DNA of 64,000 nt from positions 496,001 to 560,000 of the forward strand of contig NZ_CANNGQ010000003.1 in assembly GCF_947504145.1 (NCBI RefSeq). Reading direction: 5' to 3'. This stretch comes from an uncultured Microbulbifer sp. GTDB taxonomy: Bacteria; Pseudomonadota; Gammaproteobacteria; Pseudomonadales; Cellvibrionaceae. Numbering within the stretch: position 1 is the first letter of the stretch; each line of letters starts with the position of its first letter. The notes under the pieces are model-generated. The model did no database searches and had not been told where the DNA came from. It saw only the letters and a program-made list of their open reading frames with translations. Positions 18,140 through 27,423 of the stretch are shown piece by piece. The translations under genes were made by a program, and so were the position numbers.

Positions 18140-20230
18140 ATGAAACTTTTCTGTAAAAACGCCCTGGCCACAGGCCTGATATTGGCCGCTGGCGCCGCGA
18201 ACGCGACTGACGCACCGGCCGGATCCCACCGTCTGGAACAGTTAAGTGTGACCGGGACCCGCGAGTTGCGCCCCAGCAGCGAGCTCGCCGAATCCCTTTC
18301 CCTCGTCGACCAGAATACCCTGCAGGCCATCAGCGCCACACACCCGAGCCAGGTTTTAGCCAGTGTGCCAGGTGCATTCATCAATCGCGGCAATGGTCAG
18401 GAAAGCCTGATCGCCCTGCGCTCCCCGGTGCTCACTGGCGCGGGCAGTTGCGGCGCGTTTGCCATAACCCAGGATGGGGTTCCGGTGCGCGGCACCGGGT
18501 TTTGCAACGTCAATCAACTGTTCGACAGCCATTTTGAACAGGCCGGGCGCATTGAGGTGTTACGCGGGCCAGGCACGGTGCTCTATGGCTCCGATGCGCA
18601 GCACGGGGTGATCAATATATTGAGTGAGAGTCCCGTGGACGGACAGGAGTCCACAGCGATCATTGAAGGTGGCGCCAATGATTTTCAGCGAATAAAGCTG
18701 GACCACAGTGCTGGCGATGGCCAAGGTGGCTTCCGACTCGGCTTTAGTGGTGCGCGCGACGGTGGCTATAAAAACGATTCCGGATTCGACCAGCAGAAAC
18801 TACAGCTGCGCAATGATAGCCAGTGGGAAGAGTGGTCCCTGCGCACACTGGTGAGCCTGACCAACCTGAATCAGGAAACTGCTGGTTATGTGACCGGAAA
18901 AGACGCGTACAAAGATGAAAGCCGTAAACGGGAAAATCCGAACCCGGAGGCCTTTCGCGATAGCCAGTCGGCCCGCGCACAAGTGCAACTGGAACGCACA
19001 CTGAGCAATGGAGGCCAGCTTCAGGTCACACCTTACGTCCGCTATACGGATATGGAATTTCTGATGCACTTTCTGCCCGGTACGCCACTGGAACAAAATG
19101 GCCAGCAAGGGCTCGGCGTGCAGACGGCCTTTCGCCAATCAATCGGTAGCGGGGCTCAATGGATAAACGGATTTGACCTGGAATACACCGACGCCTGGCT
19201 GAAACAGACTCAGGACGGAGGCTTTTCATCCTTTCCCGATGGCAAACACTACGATTACTCGGTTTCCGCGGTGGTCGCCGCGGCCTTCACCCAGGTGGAG
19301 CGACAACTGAGCGATACTACAACCGGCACTGTGGGTGCGCGTGGAGAATATCTGCGCTATGACTATGTCAACCACATGATTAGTGGTGACACCACCGAAA
19401 CCGGGGAGATCTGCATCAATGGATTCACCGGTGCCATTGGCTGCCGCTACTCGCGGCCCGAAGACCGCAGCGATGATTTCAGCAATCTCTCGCTGAATGC
19501 CAATGTCATTCACCACTTCTCTGAACAGATTACCGGCACGCTGCGGCTAGCCCACGGCTTCCGCGCACCCCAGGCCACGGAAATGTATCGCCTGCAAAAT
19601 GGCCAGACCCGCGCGGACCTTGATTCCGAATCCATCGACAGCCTGGAAGCCAGCCTGCGCCACACTTCCGAGAATTTCCGCTACAGCCTGACGGGCTTTT
19701 ATATGGAAAAATCCGACGTGGTTTTCCAGTCTTCCGACCGCCTGAACCTGAATGATGGTGAGAGCCGACATTACGGCGTTGAATACGAGTGGCAGTGGCT
19801 GCTGAGCGACAACTGGCAGCTAGACGTGGCCGGCACCCTGGCCCGACACCAGTACACAAATAATGTGAGCGAGGCCGGTTCGGGCCTGATCCAGACCGAC
19901 GGTAACGATATCGATACGGCGCCCCGTCAGTTGCACAATATGTATCTGCGCTGGAAACCGGCGAGCACAACGGAGCTTGCCCTGCAGTGGCAGTACACCG
20001 GCAGCTACTACACGGATATTGAGAGTGCCCACCGCTACGATGGACATGAACTGCTGCATCTGCGGCTGAACCAGGCCCTGGCCGCGAATACGACTTTTGG
20101 CCTGCGCATTGAAAATCTGGCGAACGTGGATTACGCCGAGCGCGCCGACTATTCGAGTCTTGGAGGCGGAGACCGCTACTTTATCGGCGAACCGCGCAGC
20201 GTGTACGCAGACCTCCGCTTTCGCTTTTAA
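18140..20230 (+). CDS. TonB-dependent receptor, FepA/BtuB-like
   Basis: A 696-residue TBDR. Signal peptide MKLFCKNALATGLILAAGAANA, then TonB box LEQLSVTGTRE, plug motif GRIEVLRGPGTVLYGSDAQHGVINIL and a barrel ending YADLRFRF. The plug carries two cysteines (SCGAF and GFCNVNQ) that could pair. It is shorter than the other receptors here and of the siderophore/cobalamin-size class. The open frame extends to 18080, but the ATG at 18140 places the signal peptide at the N-terminus; its ribosome site is weak. No biosynthesis or ABC genes adjoin it, so the ligand is open. Confidence 0.85.
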   Translation: MKLFCKNALATGLILAAGAANATDAPAGSHRLEQLSVTGTRELRPSSELAESLSLVDQNTLQAISATHPSQVLASVPGAFINRGNGQESLIALRSPVLTGAGSCGAFAITQDGVPVRGTGFCNVNQLFDSHFEQAGRIEVLRGPGTVLYGSDAQHGVINILSESPVDGQESTAIIEGGANDFQRIKLDHSAGDGQGGFRLGFSGARDGGYKNDSGFDQQKLQLRNDSQWEEWSLRTLVSLTNLNQETAGYVTGKDAYKDESRKRENPNPEAFRDSQSARAQVQLERTLSNGGQLQVTPYVRYTDMEFLMHFLPGTPLEQNGQQGLGVQTAFRQSIGSGAQWINGFDLEYTDAWLKQTQDGGFSSFPDGKHYDYSVSAVVAAAFTQVERQLSDTTTGTVGARGEYLRYDYVNHMISGDTTETGEICINGFTGAIGCRYSRPEDRSDDFSNLSLNANVIHHFSEQITGTLRLAHGFRAPQATEMYRLQNGQTRADLDSESIDSLEASLRHTSENFRYSLTGFYMEKSDVVFQSSDRLNLNDGESRHYGVEYEWQWLLSDNWQLDVAGTLARHQYTNNVSEAGSGLIQTDGNDIDTAPRQLHNMYLRWKPASTTELALQWQYTGSYYTDIESAHRYDGHELLHLRLNQALAANTTFGLRIENLANVDYAERADYSSLGGGDRYFIGEPRSVYADLRFRF

Positions 20231-20253
20231 TCGGACCCCTTTTAATCAATGTA

Positions 20254-22416
20254 CTATGGCCGGATCACTACCGGCCCGCCCAGGTTTGCGCCGGGCGCTT
20301 TCCACGTCTCACCCCACAACAGCTTCCAGCGCATGGGCCAGCTCAACACACAAACGGTACCCTCTTCGGCAAAGCGATAGTTTTCGCAAGGCACATTGAG
20401 GTCAATGGTGCCGATTTCGGCGTAGGCCGGTTGGCGATAGCGGTAGTGGTCGATGAGATAGCGCAGCCCGTCATCGAACGGCAGATAGTGCCAGCGTATC
20501 CGGATCGGCGTATTGGTGATACCGGTGCGGCCCTCGCCTTCTCGATACCAGCTGGCCAGCTGGCCGCTGGATGCATAGGTGCGGACTACGGTAATACGGC
20601 TTTGCAGGGTGTCGCTGCCGTTGTAGGTGGTAATTTCTGATTCGCGCAGCTGTCCGCGGCTGTTGTAAAGATACTCCGCCAGTTGGCGTGCCTCCGGAGT
20701 GCCATCAGCGTTGTTATCCAGTGTCATTTCTTCACTGAAGAGATTGTCGTCACTGGTATAGCGGTAGGTGAATGTCCGGCGGGAATCGACATTACCGTCT
20801 GCGTTTACATCAAATTCCCAGGTCTGCTCGCGCAGCTTGCCACTACTCAGATAGATGTAGCTGTAGGTATTTTCCCGGTCCACAACGCCATCGCCGTTGT
20901 CGTCGATCTGCTGGATTTCTCGCAGCAAACGCTCACCACTGCTGTAGCGGAAATCCACTTCGGACCGCACATCGACTATACCGTCAACCGAGGCCAGGTC
21001 GCCGTCGTCCAGGGTGTCGACCATTTCCAGTAGCAGGCCATTGCGGTTGTAGCGGAATTCAAAACGCTGCCGCCGTTCGATGATGCCATCTGCATTCTGG
21101 TCCAGTTCTTCCCGACGCCAGTCCAGTAGGCCGTCATCGTTGTACAGGCTCTCTACGCGAAATATTGAGTCCACAATTTCGTCGACATTGTCATCCAGCT
21201 CGTAGATGGAAAAAATGTTGTTGCCGCCGTCATCGTAGTCAAACCGGTACACCCGCCGCTGCCGTACGAGCAATTCGCCATCTTCTTCAATCACCTCGAC
21301 GAGGAATCCGTTGTCGTTGAAAAAACGCTCGGAGCGAAAGAACGCATCCACCGTGCCGTTTTCGTCCGTGTCGGTTTCCCGCAGGAGAAAAATCGGACGC
21401 CCTAAATCGTCGTAGGCAAACTCCAGTCGCTCGCGCCAGTTGGGCGCAGGCAAGGCATCCGGTAAAAGGGTGTAGCGCATGATCCGCGGCAGGCCGAGGC
21501 TGTTGTAGTCCCAGCGCACCTCCTGCTCGATACGGTCATCGTCCTGGATATCCCGGGTTTCCCGCGTGGGCAGGTGCACTGGCACCACAATTCCCAGGAC
21601 GTCGTAGAGATACACAAGTGGCGCATCCAGCGGCAACTGGTATTGGATGGAAAAGGCTGTCTTTATCGCGGGCAGGGAATCCACACCGCGCCGGAAAGGA
21701 AAGGCGTAGAGGTCATAGAAAAAATCCACGCGGTAGTCCGTAAGGTCCGCGTTCCAGCCGGTGAGATCAATGCCATTCCCCGGGTCCTGATCGCGATCCA
21801 GAATCAGAAGTAGGCGCATCATATTGGATACGCGGTCCAACGCATCCACCTGCTGATGGTTTTCCAGCGCTGCGCGCAAATCGGCCTCGTCAGCATAGGG
21901 GGCAGCTCCGGCCAGGTCGAACAGTGTCAGTTCCGCGGCACCTGGCGCGCCCCCCAGCACGACGCCCCCGAGGAAAAACTCCACGTCTTCTCCGTCGCGA
22001 TAGCGAAACGTGCCACTGCTGTCGGTCACCCCGGAAAAGCTCGGCGTGCGGTAGCCCAGCCCCTCCACTGCTCCGGCCAGGAAGGTTCCGGTCATTTCCG
22101 CACCCGTGCCCACACTGCCCCCGCTCGAGCTTCCCGAACTACTGGAACCCGAACGGGCGGTAGAATTGGAATTAGCACCCAGCGCTCGCGCACTAGGGTC
22201 GCGGTTGTCGCTGCTGCCGAAGTCACAGGCGGCCAGGATCAGGCAGAGGGATACACAGAGATACCGGGTAAAAGCCCTTGGCCACTGTGAGTACAGATCT
22301 CGGGAGGATCTCGGGGGCAATTTGCGGGACAATCCCGAGGACGATCCCGAGGACAGTCTCCGGGTCAGTCGCGGGAGACGGATAACAACACCCGGTAAAA
22401 CAAGCCTTCCTGGCAC
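20254..22416 (-). CDS. repeat lipoprotein with alternating calcium-loop and YD-like units
   Basis: A 720-residue unrecognised surface lipoprotein. A GTG start at 22416 is set by a strong AAGGAG six bases upstream. About 50 Ser/Arg/Pro-rich residues precede the export signal (YLCVSLCLILAAC, Cys 64), an unusually long n-region. A Gly/Ser linker and a globular part (about 110-320) follow. Then come some seven units of 40-45 residues, each joining a DxNxDGxxD-type calcium loop (DQNADGIIE, DDNGDGVVD, DVNADGNVD, DNNADGTPE) to a YD/RHS-like strand pair (YNRNGLLLE, YNSRGQLRE). The two repeat types alternate strictly. Function unknown; calcium-dependent surface structure or adhesion is inference. Confidence 0.7.
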   Translation of the reverse strand: MPGRLVLPGVVIRLPRLTRRLSSGSSSGLSRKLPPRSSRDLYSQWPRAFTRYLCVSLCLILAACDFGSSDNRDPSARALGANSNSTARSGSSSSGSSSGGSVGTGAEMTGTFLAGAVEGLGYRTPSFSGVTDSSGTFRYRDGEDVEFFLGGVVLGGAPGAAELTLFDLAGAAPYADEADLRAALENHQQVDALDRVSNMMRLLLILDRDQDPGNGIDLTGWNADLTDYRVDFFYDLYAFPFRRGVDSLPAIKTAFSIQYQLPLDAPLVYLYDVLGIVVPVHLPTRETRDIQDDDRIEQEVRWDYNSLGLPRIMRYTLLPDALPAPNWRERLEFAYDDLGRPIFLLRETDTDENGTVDAFFRSERFFNDNGFLVEVIEEDGELLVRQRRVYRFDYDDGGNNIFSIYELDDNVDEIVDSIFRVESLYNDDGLLDWRREELDQNADGIIERRQRFEFRYNRNGLLLEMVDTLDDGDLASVDGIVDVRSEVDFRYSSGERLLREIQQIDDNGDGVVDRENTYSYIYLSSGKLREQTWEFDVNADGNVDSRRTFTYRYTSDDNLFSEEMTLDNNADGTPEARQLAEYLYNSRGQLRESEITTYNGSDTLQSRITVVRTYASSGQLASWYREGEGRTGITNTPIRIRWHYLPFDDGLRYLIDHYRYRQPAYAEIGTIDLNVPCENYRFAEEGTVCVLSWPMRWKLLWGETWKAPGANLGGPVVIRP
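22302..22375. repeat. short degenerate tandem repeat (about 12 bp unit)
   Basis: Units resembling ATCCCGAGGACG recur three to five times. They lie within the start of the repeat-lipoprotein gene and encode its SSGSSSG segment, giving a possible length-variable N-terminus. Confidence 0.5.
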
Positions 22417-22610
22417 TGGGCACTCCTTTTCGAGGAACAAGCCGAAGAGCAACTCGAAGAACAGCTGAAACTACAGCTCAAACAACAACAGATTTCGACT
22501 TCAAAAAAGTATTGTTGAAATCTGCACACAAGGCGTGCGAGGTAGCGCGGGATTGCACTGATTGACGTGAATTGGATGGGGTTTCGCGGGCTTACACGTG
22601 TTTCTGCGCC

Positions 22611-22656
22611 AAAAAACAAAGCCCCCGGCAGCTGGGACTGCCGGGGGCTTTGTTTT
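22611..22656. terminator. bidirectional terminator
   Basis: GCCCCCGGCAG-CTGGGA-CTGCCGGGGGC flanked by AAAAAACAAA on the left and TTTGTTTTG on the right. It lies 29 bases after the stop of the MvaT-like gene and can stop transcription on either strand. Confidence 0.85.
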
Positions 22657-22684
22657 GACAGGAAAACCCTGGGGGGCGAGAAAA

Positions 22685-23161
22685 TCAGATTTTCCAGGTC
22701 TTAACCAAGTCCAGACCGTGCTCGGCCACCCACTGATTCAGCTGCTTCGGGTTGCGCTTTTTCTTTTCAATCGTGGCGTTGGTGTAGGGGTTACGGTAGT
22801 GGCCTGTCTCCAGTTTGGGCTCTGCCGGCTTGCTGGAAGCGGCGCGACGAGTCGTGCGACGCGGGGTTTCACCTTCGCGCTTCAATGCGCGGGCTACCCG
22901 GGCTTTGAGACTGCGCACGTAATCCGGTGCGTCTTCATTGCTCAGCTGTGCGACCAGCCAATCAACGATCTGTTCTCCGCGGGCGCCGTACAGCTCCTCT
23001 TCTTCCATCTCGTATTCCGCTGCCAGATTGACCAGCGCCTTATCAAAGGCTATCACGCCCTGCTTTTTGCGCTCGGCTTTGGCCATCTGCTCCTGCAGCT
23101 CTTCGATTTTGGCCTGGTGCTCAGCAATCTGCTGTTCAATCTGATCGTGTTCCTGAAACAT
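22685..23161 (-). CDS. MvaT/H-NS-like nucleoid-associated protein
   Basis: A 158-residue protein. Residues 1-50 form a charged coiled coil (IEQQIAEHQAKIEELQEQMAKAERKK), as used for oligomerisation by H-NS and MvaT. The C-terminal YRNPYTNATIEKKKRNPKQL, followed by NQWVAEHGLDLVKTW, parallels the MvaT DNA-binding domain (YKNPHTGEVIETKGGNHKTL, then KEWKAKWGPEAVESW in Pseudomonas MvaT, recalled). The middle is longer than in MvaT and contains a basic stretch (RRTTRRAASSK). Such proteins bind AT-rich DNA and silence acquired genes. The upstream 690 bases are markedly AT-rich, compatible with autoregulation. The GGNHK of MvaT is replaced by KRNPK. Confidence 0.7.
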   Translation of the reverse strand: MFQEHDQIEQQIAEHQAKIEELQEQMAKAERKKQGVIAFDKALVNLAAEYEMEEEELYGARGEQIVDWLVAQLSNEDAPDYVRSLKARVARALKREGETPRRTTRRAASSKPAEPKLETGHYRNPYTNATIEKKKRNPKQLNQWVAEHGLDLVKTWKI

Positions 23162-23853
23162 GTAATTTGAGCCTCGATATCTAGGGTTGTTGTTTTGGAT
23201 ATTGCTTTAAATGTTGCTTTGAATCTTGTTTAAGATCGCGCTGGACAGGTGAATACTCACCCGTATTTTTAATATTTATTGGGAATCTCTCTCAATAGCA
23301 GATAAGCCATTCGCCATCTTTACGGCCTAGATTCACCGACATACCGGGGCGATATCCACTGACCAGAAGATAGCCCATATAAGATAGTCCGGAATAACCA
23401 GTGCATATCCACAATTAAACGGATTTATATAACTGACCGTCGAAATATTGAAATACCGCACATAATCCCGCCGGTATCGAGATCAACACTTTCCGACTGC
23501 GATGCAGTAAATAAAAGAGATACGGATTGATATACGCCAATTTCAATCAAGTGGATTGATTTTGTTTATAGAACCGGGAAACCGCTAAATCCCAACAATG
23601 GTGGCATTTGCGGATATTTCAAGCTCTGTATTCCCCCCCGGCACACCGGGATAATAATCCCAATCCGGGGTAGTTTCCGGAAACTGGCCGGGAGCCAGCG
23701 AACGCCGCGCATAATACTGCGTTATTTTTTATTAGCCAACCGGTTGGATATCTTTTTATCTTTCCGCGCTCCCCTCCCCCATTGTTCTATTCTTGCCAAT
23801 GTATCCGGAACCAATATTCCGGGCCACAACAGCAATCCGGGGGAGTTCAGTTC
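23162..23853. promoter_or_regulatory. AT-rich 0.7-kb divergent intergenic region
   Basis: A long gene-less stretch between the MvaT-like gene (-) and the CBS-domain gene (+). It is visibly richer in A and T than its surroundings, with several ATATT/TTGAAT-like tracts and no convincing ORF, terminator or RNA fold. It is the expected kind of target for an H-NS-like protein. Confidence 0.5.
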
Positions 23854-24300
23854 ATGACGAAAACACGGGATATTCACCATATGCCCACGCTGGCGGCCCT
23901 GATGACGCCATTTCCCTATCATATTGATATAGACGCTTCCATCGAAGCCGCCCTCGCATTGATGGAAGAACACAAGGTGCACCACCTGCCGGTCACCCGC
24001 GACGGCGACCTGGAAACCATTATCTCTCAGGGGGATATCGAACGCGCCCAGTCGCCGGGGCATCGCCTGGAAGAGCAGCAGCTCTATGTCCGCGACCTGG
24101 CCGCACGGCGACCCTATATCGCCGATATCCATGATCCGCTGGACAAGATACTGCTGGCGATGGCGGATACAGGGATCGGATCAGTACTGGTGATGAAAGA
24201 GGGGGAACTGGCCGGTATCGTGACCGTCACCGATGCGCTGCGCTTCTGCGGGGAGTATCTCGCGGATCTTGCGCGGTCACCGGATGACGATGTGGCTTAA
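23854..24300 (+). CDS. CBS-domain protein
   Basis: A 148-residue protein made of two CBS motifs: residues about 10-60 (LMTPFPYHIDIDASIEAALALM with VHHLPVTRDGDLETIISQGDI) and about 80-135 (DPLDKILLAMADTGIGSVLV with GELAGIVTVTDAL). A CBS pair forms a Bateman module that usually binds adenine nucleotides. GGGGGAG stands nine bases before the ATG. It converges with the SLC13 transporter gene. No partner enzyme is fused, so it is probably a small stand-alone regulator. Confidence 0.85.
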   Translation: MTKTRDIHHMPTLAALMTPFPYHIDIDASIEAALALMEEHKVHHLPVTRDGDLETIISQGDIERAQSPGHRLEEQQLYVRDLAARRPYIADIHDPLDKILLAMADTGIGSVLVMKEGELAGIVTVTDALRFCGEYLADLARSPDDDVA

Positions 24301-24351
24301 CGAAACTCTACAGAAACCGGCAAGAAGATCCCGCTGCCGGGTAAGCCCGGG

Positions 24352-26388
24352 TCATAGCGGCCAGACCCACAACAGCATGGGTACCGATACGGCGACCACG
24401 ATGATCTCCATGGGCAACCCCATGGGCCAGTAGTCGCCGAAGCGGAAGCCACCGGGGCCAAGTATCAGCGTGTTATTCTGGTGGCCCACTGGGGTAAGGA
24501 AGGCACAGGATGCGCCGATGGCCACCGCCATCAGAAAGCTGTCTGGATTCACATCCAACTGTCCCGCCACACTCAATGCAATGGCACACATCACCGCCGC
24601 GGTCGCCGCGTTGTTCATAAAGTCCGACAGCGTCATGGTAACCACCAGAATCAATACCAGGGCGAACACAGGGTTGCCCTGGGCCAGGTTATCCAGCATC
24701 GACTTGGCCACCACATCCGCCGCCCCGGTGGAGCCCATCACCTCCGCCACCGCAATCAACGCTCCCAGCAATACAATCACGGAACCATCGATAGACTCGT
24801 ACATATTGCGCAGGGGCACTACTTTCAGCGCCATAAAAGCCAGCACACAGGTCGCAAAGGAAATGGCCGCCGGCAACAGGCCAAACGCGGCGCCCGCCAC
24901 CGCCAGCCCCATGGCCACCAGCGCCACATAGGCTTTTTCCTTGTTGGGAATGGTGATATCCCGCTGCGCCAGTGGCACACAGCGCTGTTCGTTGGCGAAG
25001 CTGAGCAGGTTCTGCTCGGTCCCCATCATCAACAGGGCATCGCCACTTTTCAGCATGGTAGAGCGCAGGCGCTTCACCGAGCGGCGCCCCTGGCGGGAAA
25101 GCGCCAACAGATTGATCTCGTAACGCCCCGCGAGGCGCAGGTTTTCCGCGGTGCGCCCAATCAGGTAAGAATCCGGCAGCACAACCAGTTCACGCAGTAC
25201 CACCTCGGCGCGGTCGCGCGCGCGCTTGTCGTCTTTTTCCCGACTTTCCTCTTCCCGGCTGTTGGCATCCTCCTCCACAGGTGAACCGTCCGGCGGAGCG
25301 GAACCTTCGTCTCCCCGGGCCAACTCTGGCGGCACGTCCACCGCACTCATATCGACTAGATCGCGAGTCAGGCCGGTCGGGCTCTGTGCCTGAGTGAGCG
25401 ACTTTTCTGCCGCCGCTTCACTGTTTCGCGCCTCTTTTTCTTTGGGTTCCTGCCCCTCTTTTCCCTCTTTGTCCTCGTCCCCATTTTTATCGCCATTGGT
25501 CGGGTCTGCCGCCAGTGTCAGTCCCAGGCTGGAGAGTACTGCGGCGAGGGCTTCCGGCTCGGATTCGATCACCAGTAGATCACCGGCGCGTACCCGCAGC
25601 CCCGGCATGGCAGTGGAGACCCGCGCGTTGTTGTGCACCAGGCCGATCACCTGCGCATCTTCATCGCCAATCATCTTCACCAGGTCTGCCAGGGATTTGC
25701 CGATGGCGGCACTTTTCTCACCCACCAGGGCTTCGGTGAGATAGCTGCCGGTATCAAAGGTGCGCGCACCGGCCTGCGTGCGCGCCGGCACCAGGCGCCA
25801 GCCAACCAGGGCAACGAACGCCACCCCCACCAGTGCCACCACCAGCCCCACCGGGGTGAAGTCGAACATGCCATAACTACCAGCGCCGGCACTGGCGCGA
25901 AAGCCGGACACAATAAGATTGGGCGGGGTACCGATGAGCGTGGTCATGCCGCCGAGAATGGTGCCGAAAGACAAAGGCATCAGGACTTTGCCCGGAGGGA
26001 GCTCGTAGCGGTCTGCGAGATCGGTTGCCACGGGCATCAACAGCGCCATGGCGCCGACGTTGTTCATAAAGCCGGACATGCCGGCGCCGAGGGCGGTGAG
26101 GGCCGCGATAGCCAGGGTGATACCGCCCTTTTTGGGCACGACTTTCTGTGCCAGCGCATCCATGGCACCGGTGCTCTGCAATCCGCGGCTCAGTATCAGT
26201 ACGCAGGCAACGGTCACTACCGCTGGGTGCCCAAAACCGGCAAAGGCGTCTTGCGGCTCAATCAGGCCGACAAAAACACAGGCCAGCAATGACGCCAGCG
26301 CCACCATATCGTGACGCCAGGGGCCCCAGACAAACAGGACAATGGTGACGGCAAGAATCAGCAGAATGACGATCTGATCAACGGTCAT
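24352..26388 (-). CDS. SLC13-family permease with RCK_C domains and acidic insert
   Basis: A 678-residue inner-membrane transporter of the divalent anion:Na+ (SLC13/DASS, ArsB-like) type. Two membrane halves each carry a family loop: SGFMNNVGAMALLMPV with GTPPNLIVSGF, and SDFMNNAATAAVMCAIA with TPVGHQNN. Between them lie two TrkA-C/RCK_C regulatory domains (LVIESEPEALAAVL and ALLMMGTEQNLLSF). An unusual feature is an insert of about 110 Glu/Lys/Asp/Ser-rich residues between the two RCK_C domains (residues about 300-410), probably disordered. The ATG at 26388 is preferred over a GTG six codons upstream. Substrate (sulfate, dicarboxylate or other) unknown. Confidence 0.85.
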   Translation of the reverse strand: MTVDQIVILLILAVTIVLFVWGPWRHDMVALASLLACVFVGLIEPQDAFAGFGHPAVVTVACVLILSRGLQSTGAMDALAQKVVPKKGGITLAIAALTALGAGMSGFMNNVGAMALLMPVATDLADRYELPPGKVLMPLSFGTILGGMTTLIGTPPNLIVSGFRASAGAGSYGMFDFTPVGLVVALVGVAFVALVGWRLVPARTQAGARTFDTGSYLTEALVGEKSAAIGKSLADLVKMIGDEDAQVIGLVHNNARVSTAMPGLRVRAGDLLVIESEPEALAAVLSSLGLTLAADPTNGDKNGDEDKEGKEGQEPKEKEARNSEAAAEKSLTQAQSPTGLTRDLVDMSAVDVPPELARGDEGSAPPDGSPVEEDANSREEESREKDDKRARDRAEVVLRELVVLPDSYLIGRTAENLRLAGRYEINLLALSRQGRRSVKRLRSTMLKSGDALLMMGTEQNLLSFANEQRCVPLAQRDITIPNKEKAYVALVAMGLAVAGAAFGLLPAAISFATCVLAFMALKVVPLRNMYESIDGSVIVLLGALIAVAEVMGSTGAADVVAKSMLDNLAQGNPVFALVLILVVTMTLSDFMNNAATAAVMCAIALSVAGQLDVNPDSFLMAVAIGASCAFLTPVGHQNNTLILGPGGFRFGDYWPMGLPMEIIVVAVSVPMLLWVWPL

Positions 26389-26463
26389 GGATAGATGAGA
26401 TTCCACAGTGGGTTTGCCCGCCGAAAAGCGATCGGGCCAACCTCAAACATAGCGGATTTTCGA

Positions 26464-27396
26464 CTACTGATTGGACACCAGCAGCCGTTTGAGCCCAAAC
26501 CGCCGGGACAGCATACGGTCCCGCAACCAGCGCGGCAGCCAGCGGGCCATCCAGGGAAGCAGACGGCTTTTATTGCCAATCCGCAGCAGAATGGCCGGGC
26601 GTTTGCGCAGCAGTTCGGCGGCGAGACGCTTGGCCAGATCCCGTGCCAGGGTGGCATTCTGCTGGGATTCGACAGCGCGGGCGCGAACATGGTCTTCGCT
26701 GCGCTTGTACCAGGAGTCCGGCGCCAGAAGACCGCGCAGAGAGGTTTCCGCGTGGCGACCGAACTCAGAGGCAATAGCACCCGGCTGTACAGTCACTACA
26801 CGGATACCGAACGGCTTCAGCTCCAGACGCAACACATCGGACAGGGAGTGCAGAGCAGATTTGGACGCACAATAGGCCCCGGAGAAGGGCGTGGGCATGA
26901 CCCCGGAGACCGAGCCGATATTGCAGATGACACCGTGACGGCGGGATTTGAGCAGAGGTGCACAGGCCCGGGCCAGGGCCATGGGAGCAAAGACATTGGT
27001 GCGAAACTGGGCTTCCAATGAGCGGGTATCCAGCTCCAGCAGTGGCCCCATCTGACCGTAGCCGGCGTTGTTGACCAGGATGTCGAGGCGACCGTAAGCG
27101 GTCTTGATGGCGTGCACTACCCGGTTGATATCCGCTTGGGAGTTCACGTCCAGCGACTCGGTGGCGATACCCACATCGGCCAGCTCCAGCAGGCTTTCGG
27201 CACGGCGCGCAGTGGCAATCACGATGGTGCCGCGGCTGTGCAGGGCAAGCGCCAGTTCGCGACCAATACCACTGGAGCAGCCAGTAATCAGCGCGACCCG
27301 GTCCGGCACCACGTAACCGCGACCAATCTGCGCCAGGCTTTCGGCAGCAAAGGAATGATCTGACGGGCGAAACCGGTTGGCGGGAGGCTTGCTCAC
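26464..27396 (-). CDS. short-chain dehydrogenase/reductase (SDR)
   Basis: A 310-residue classical SDR. It has cofactor motif TGCSSGIG, structural NNAG (ILVNNAGYG) and catalytic Ser-Tyr-Lys (NIGSVSGVMPTPFSGAYCASK). Arg/Ser after the second strand (TARRAES) favours NADP(H). It carries about 30 extra N-terminal residues without a clear signal. It is followed by nothing co-oriented at short distance except the SLC13 gene, so its pathway is unknown. Confidence 0.85.
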   Translation of the reverse strand: MSKPPANRFRPSDHSFAAESLAQIGRGYVVPDRVALITGCSSGIGRELALALHSRGTIVIATARRAESLLELADVGIATESLDVNSQADINRVVHAIKTAYGRLDILVNNAGYGQMGPLLELDTRSLEAQFRTNVFAPMALARACAPLLKSRRHGVICNIGSVSGVMPTPFSGAYCASKSALHSLSDVLRLELKPFGIRVVTVQPGAIASEFGRHAETSLRGLLAPDSWYKRSEDHVRARAVESQQNATLARDLAKRLAAELLRKRPAILLRIGNKSRLLPWMARWLPRWLRDRMLSRRFGLKRLLVSNQ

Positions 27397-27423
27397 TTTA
27401 CTGCTCCAAAACTGCGCTCGATC

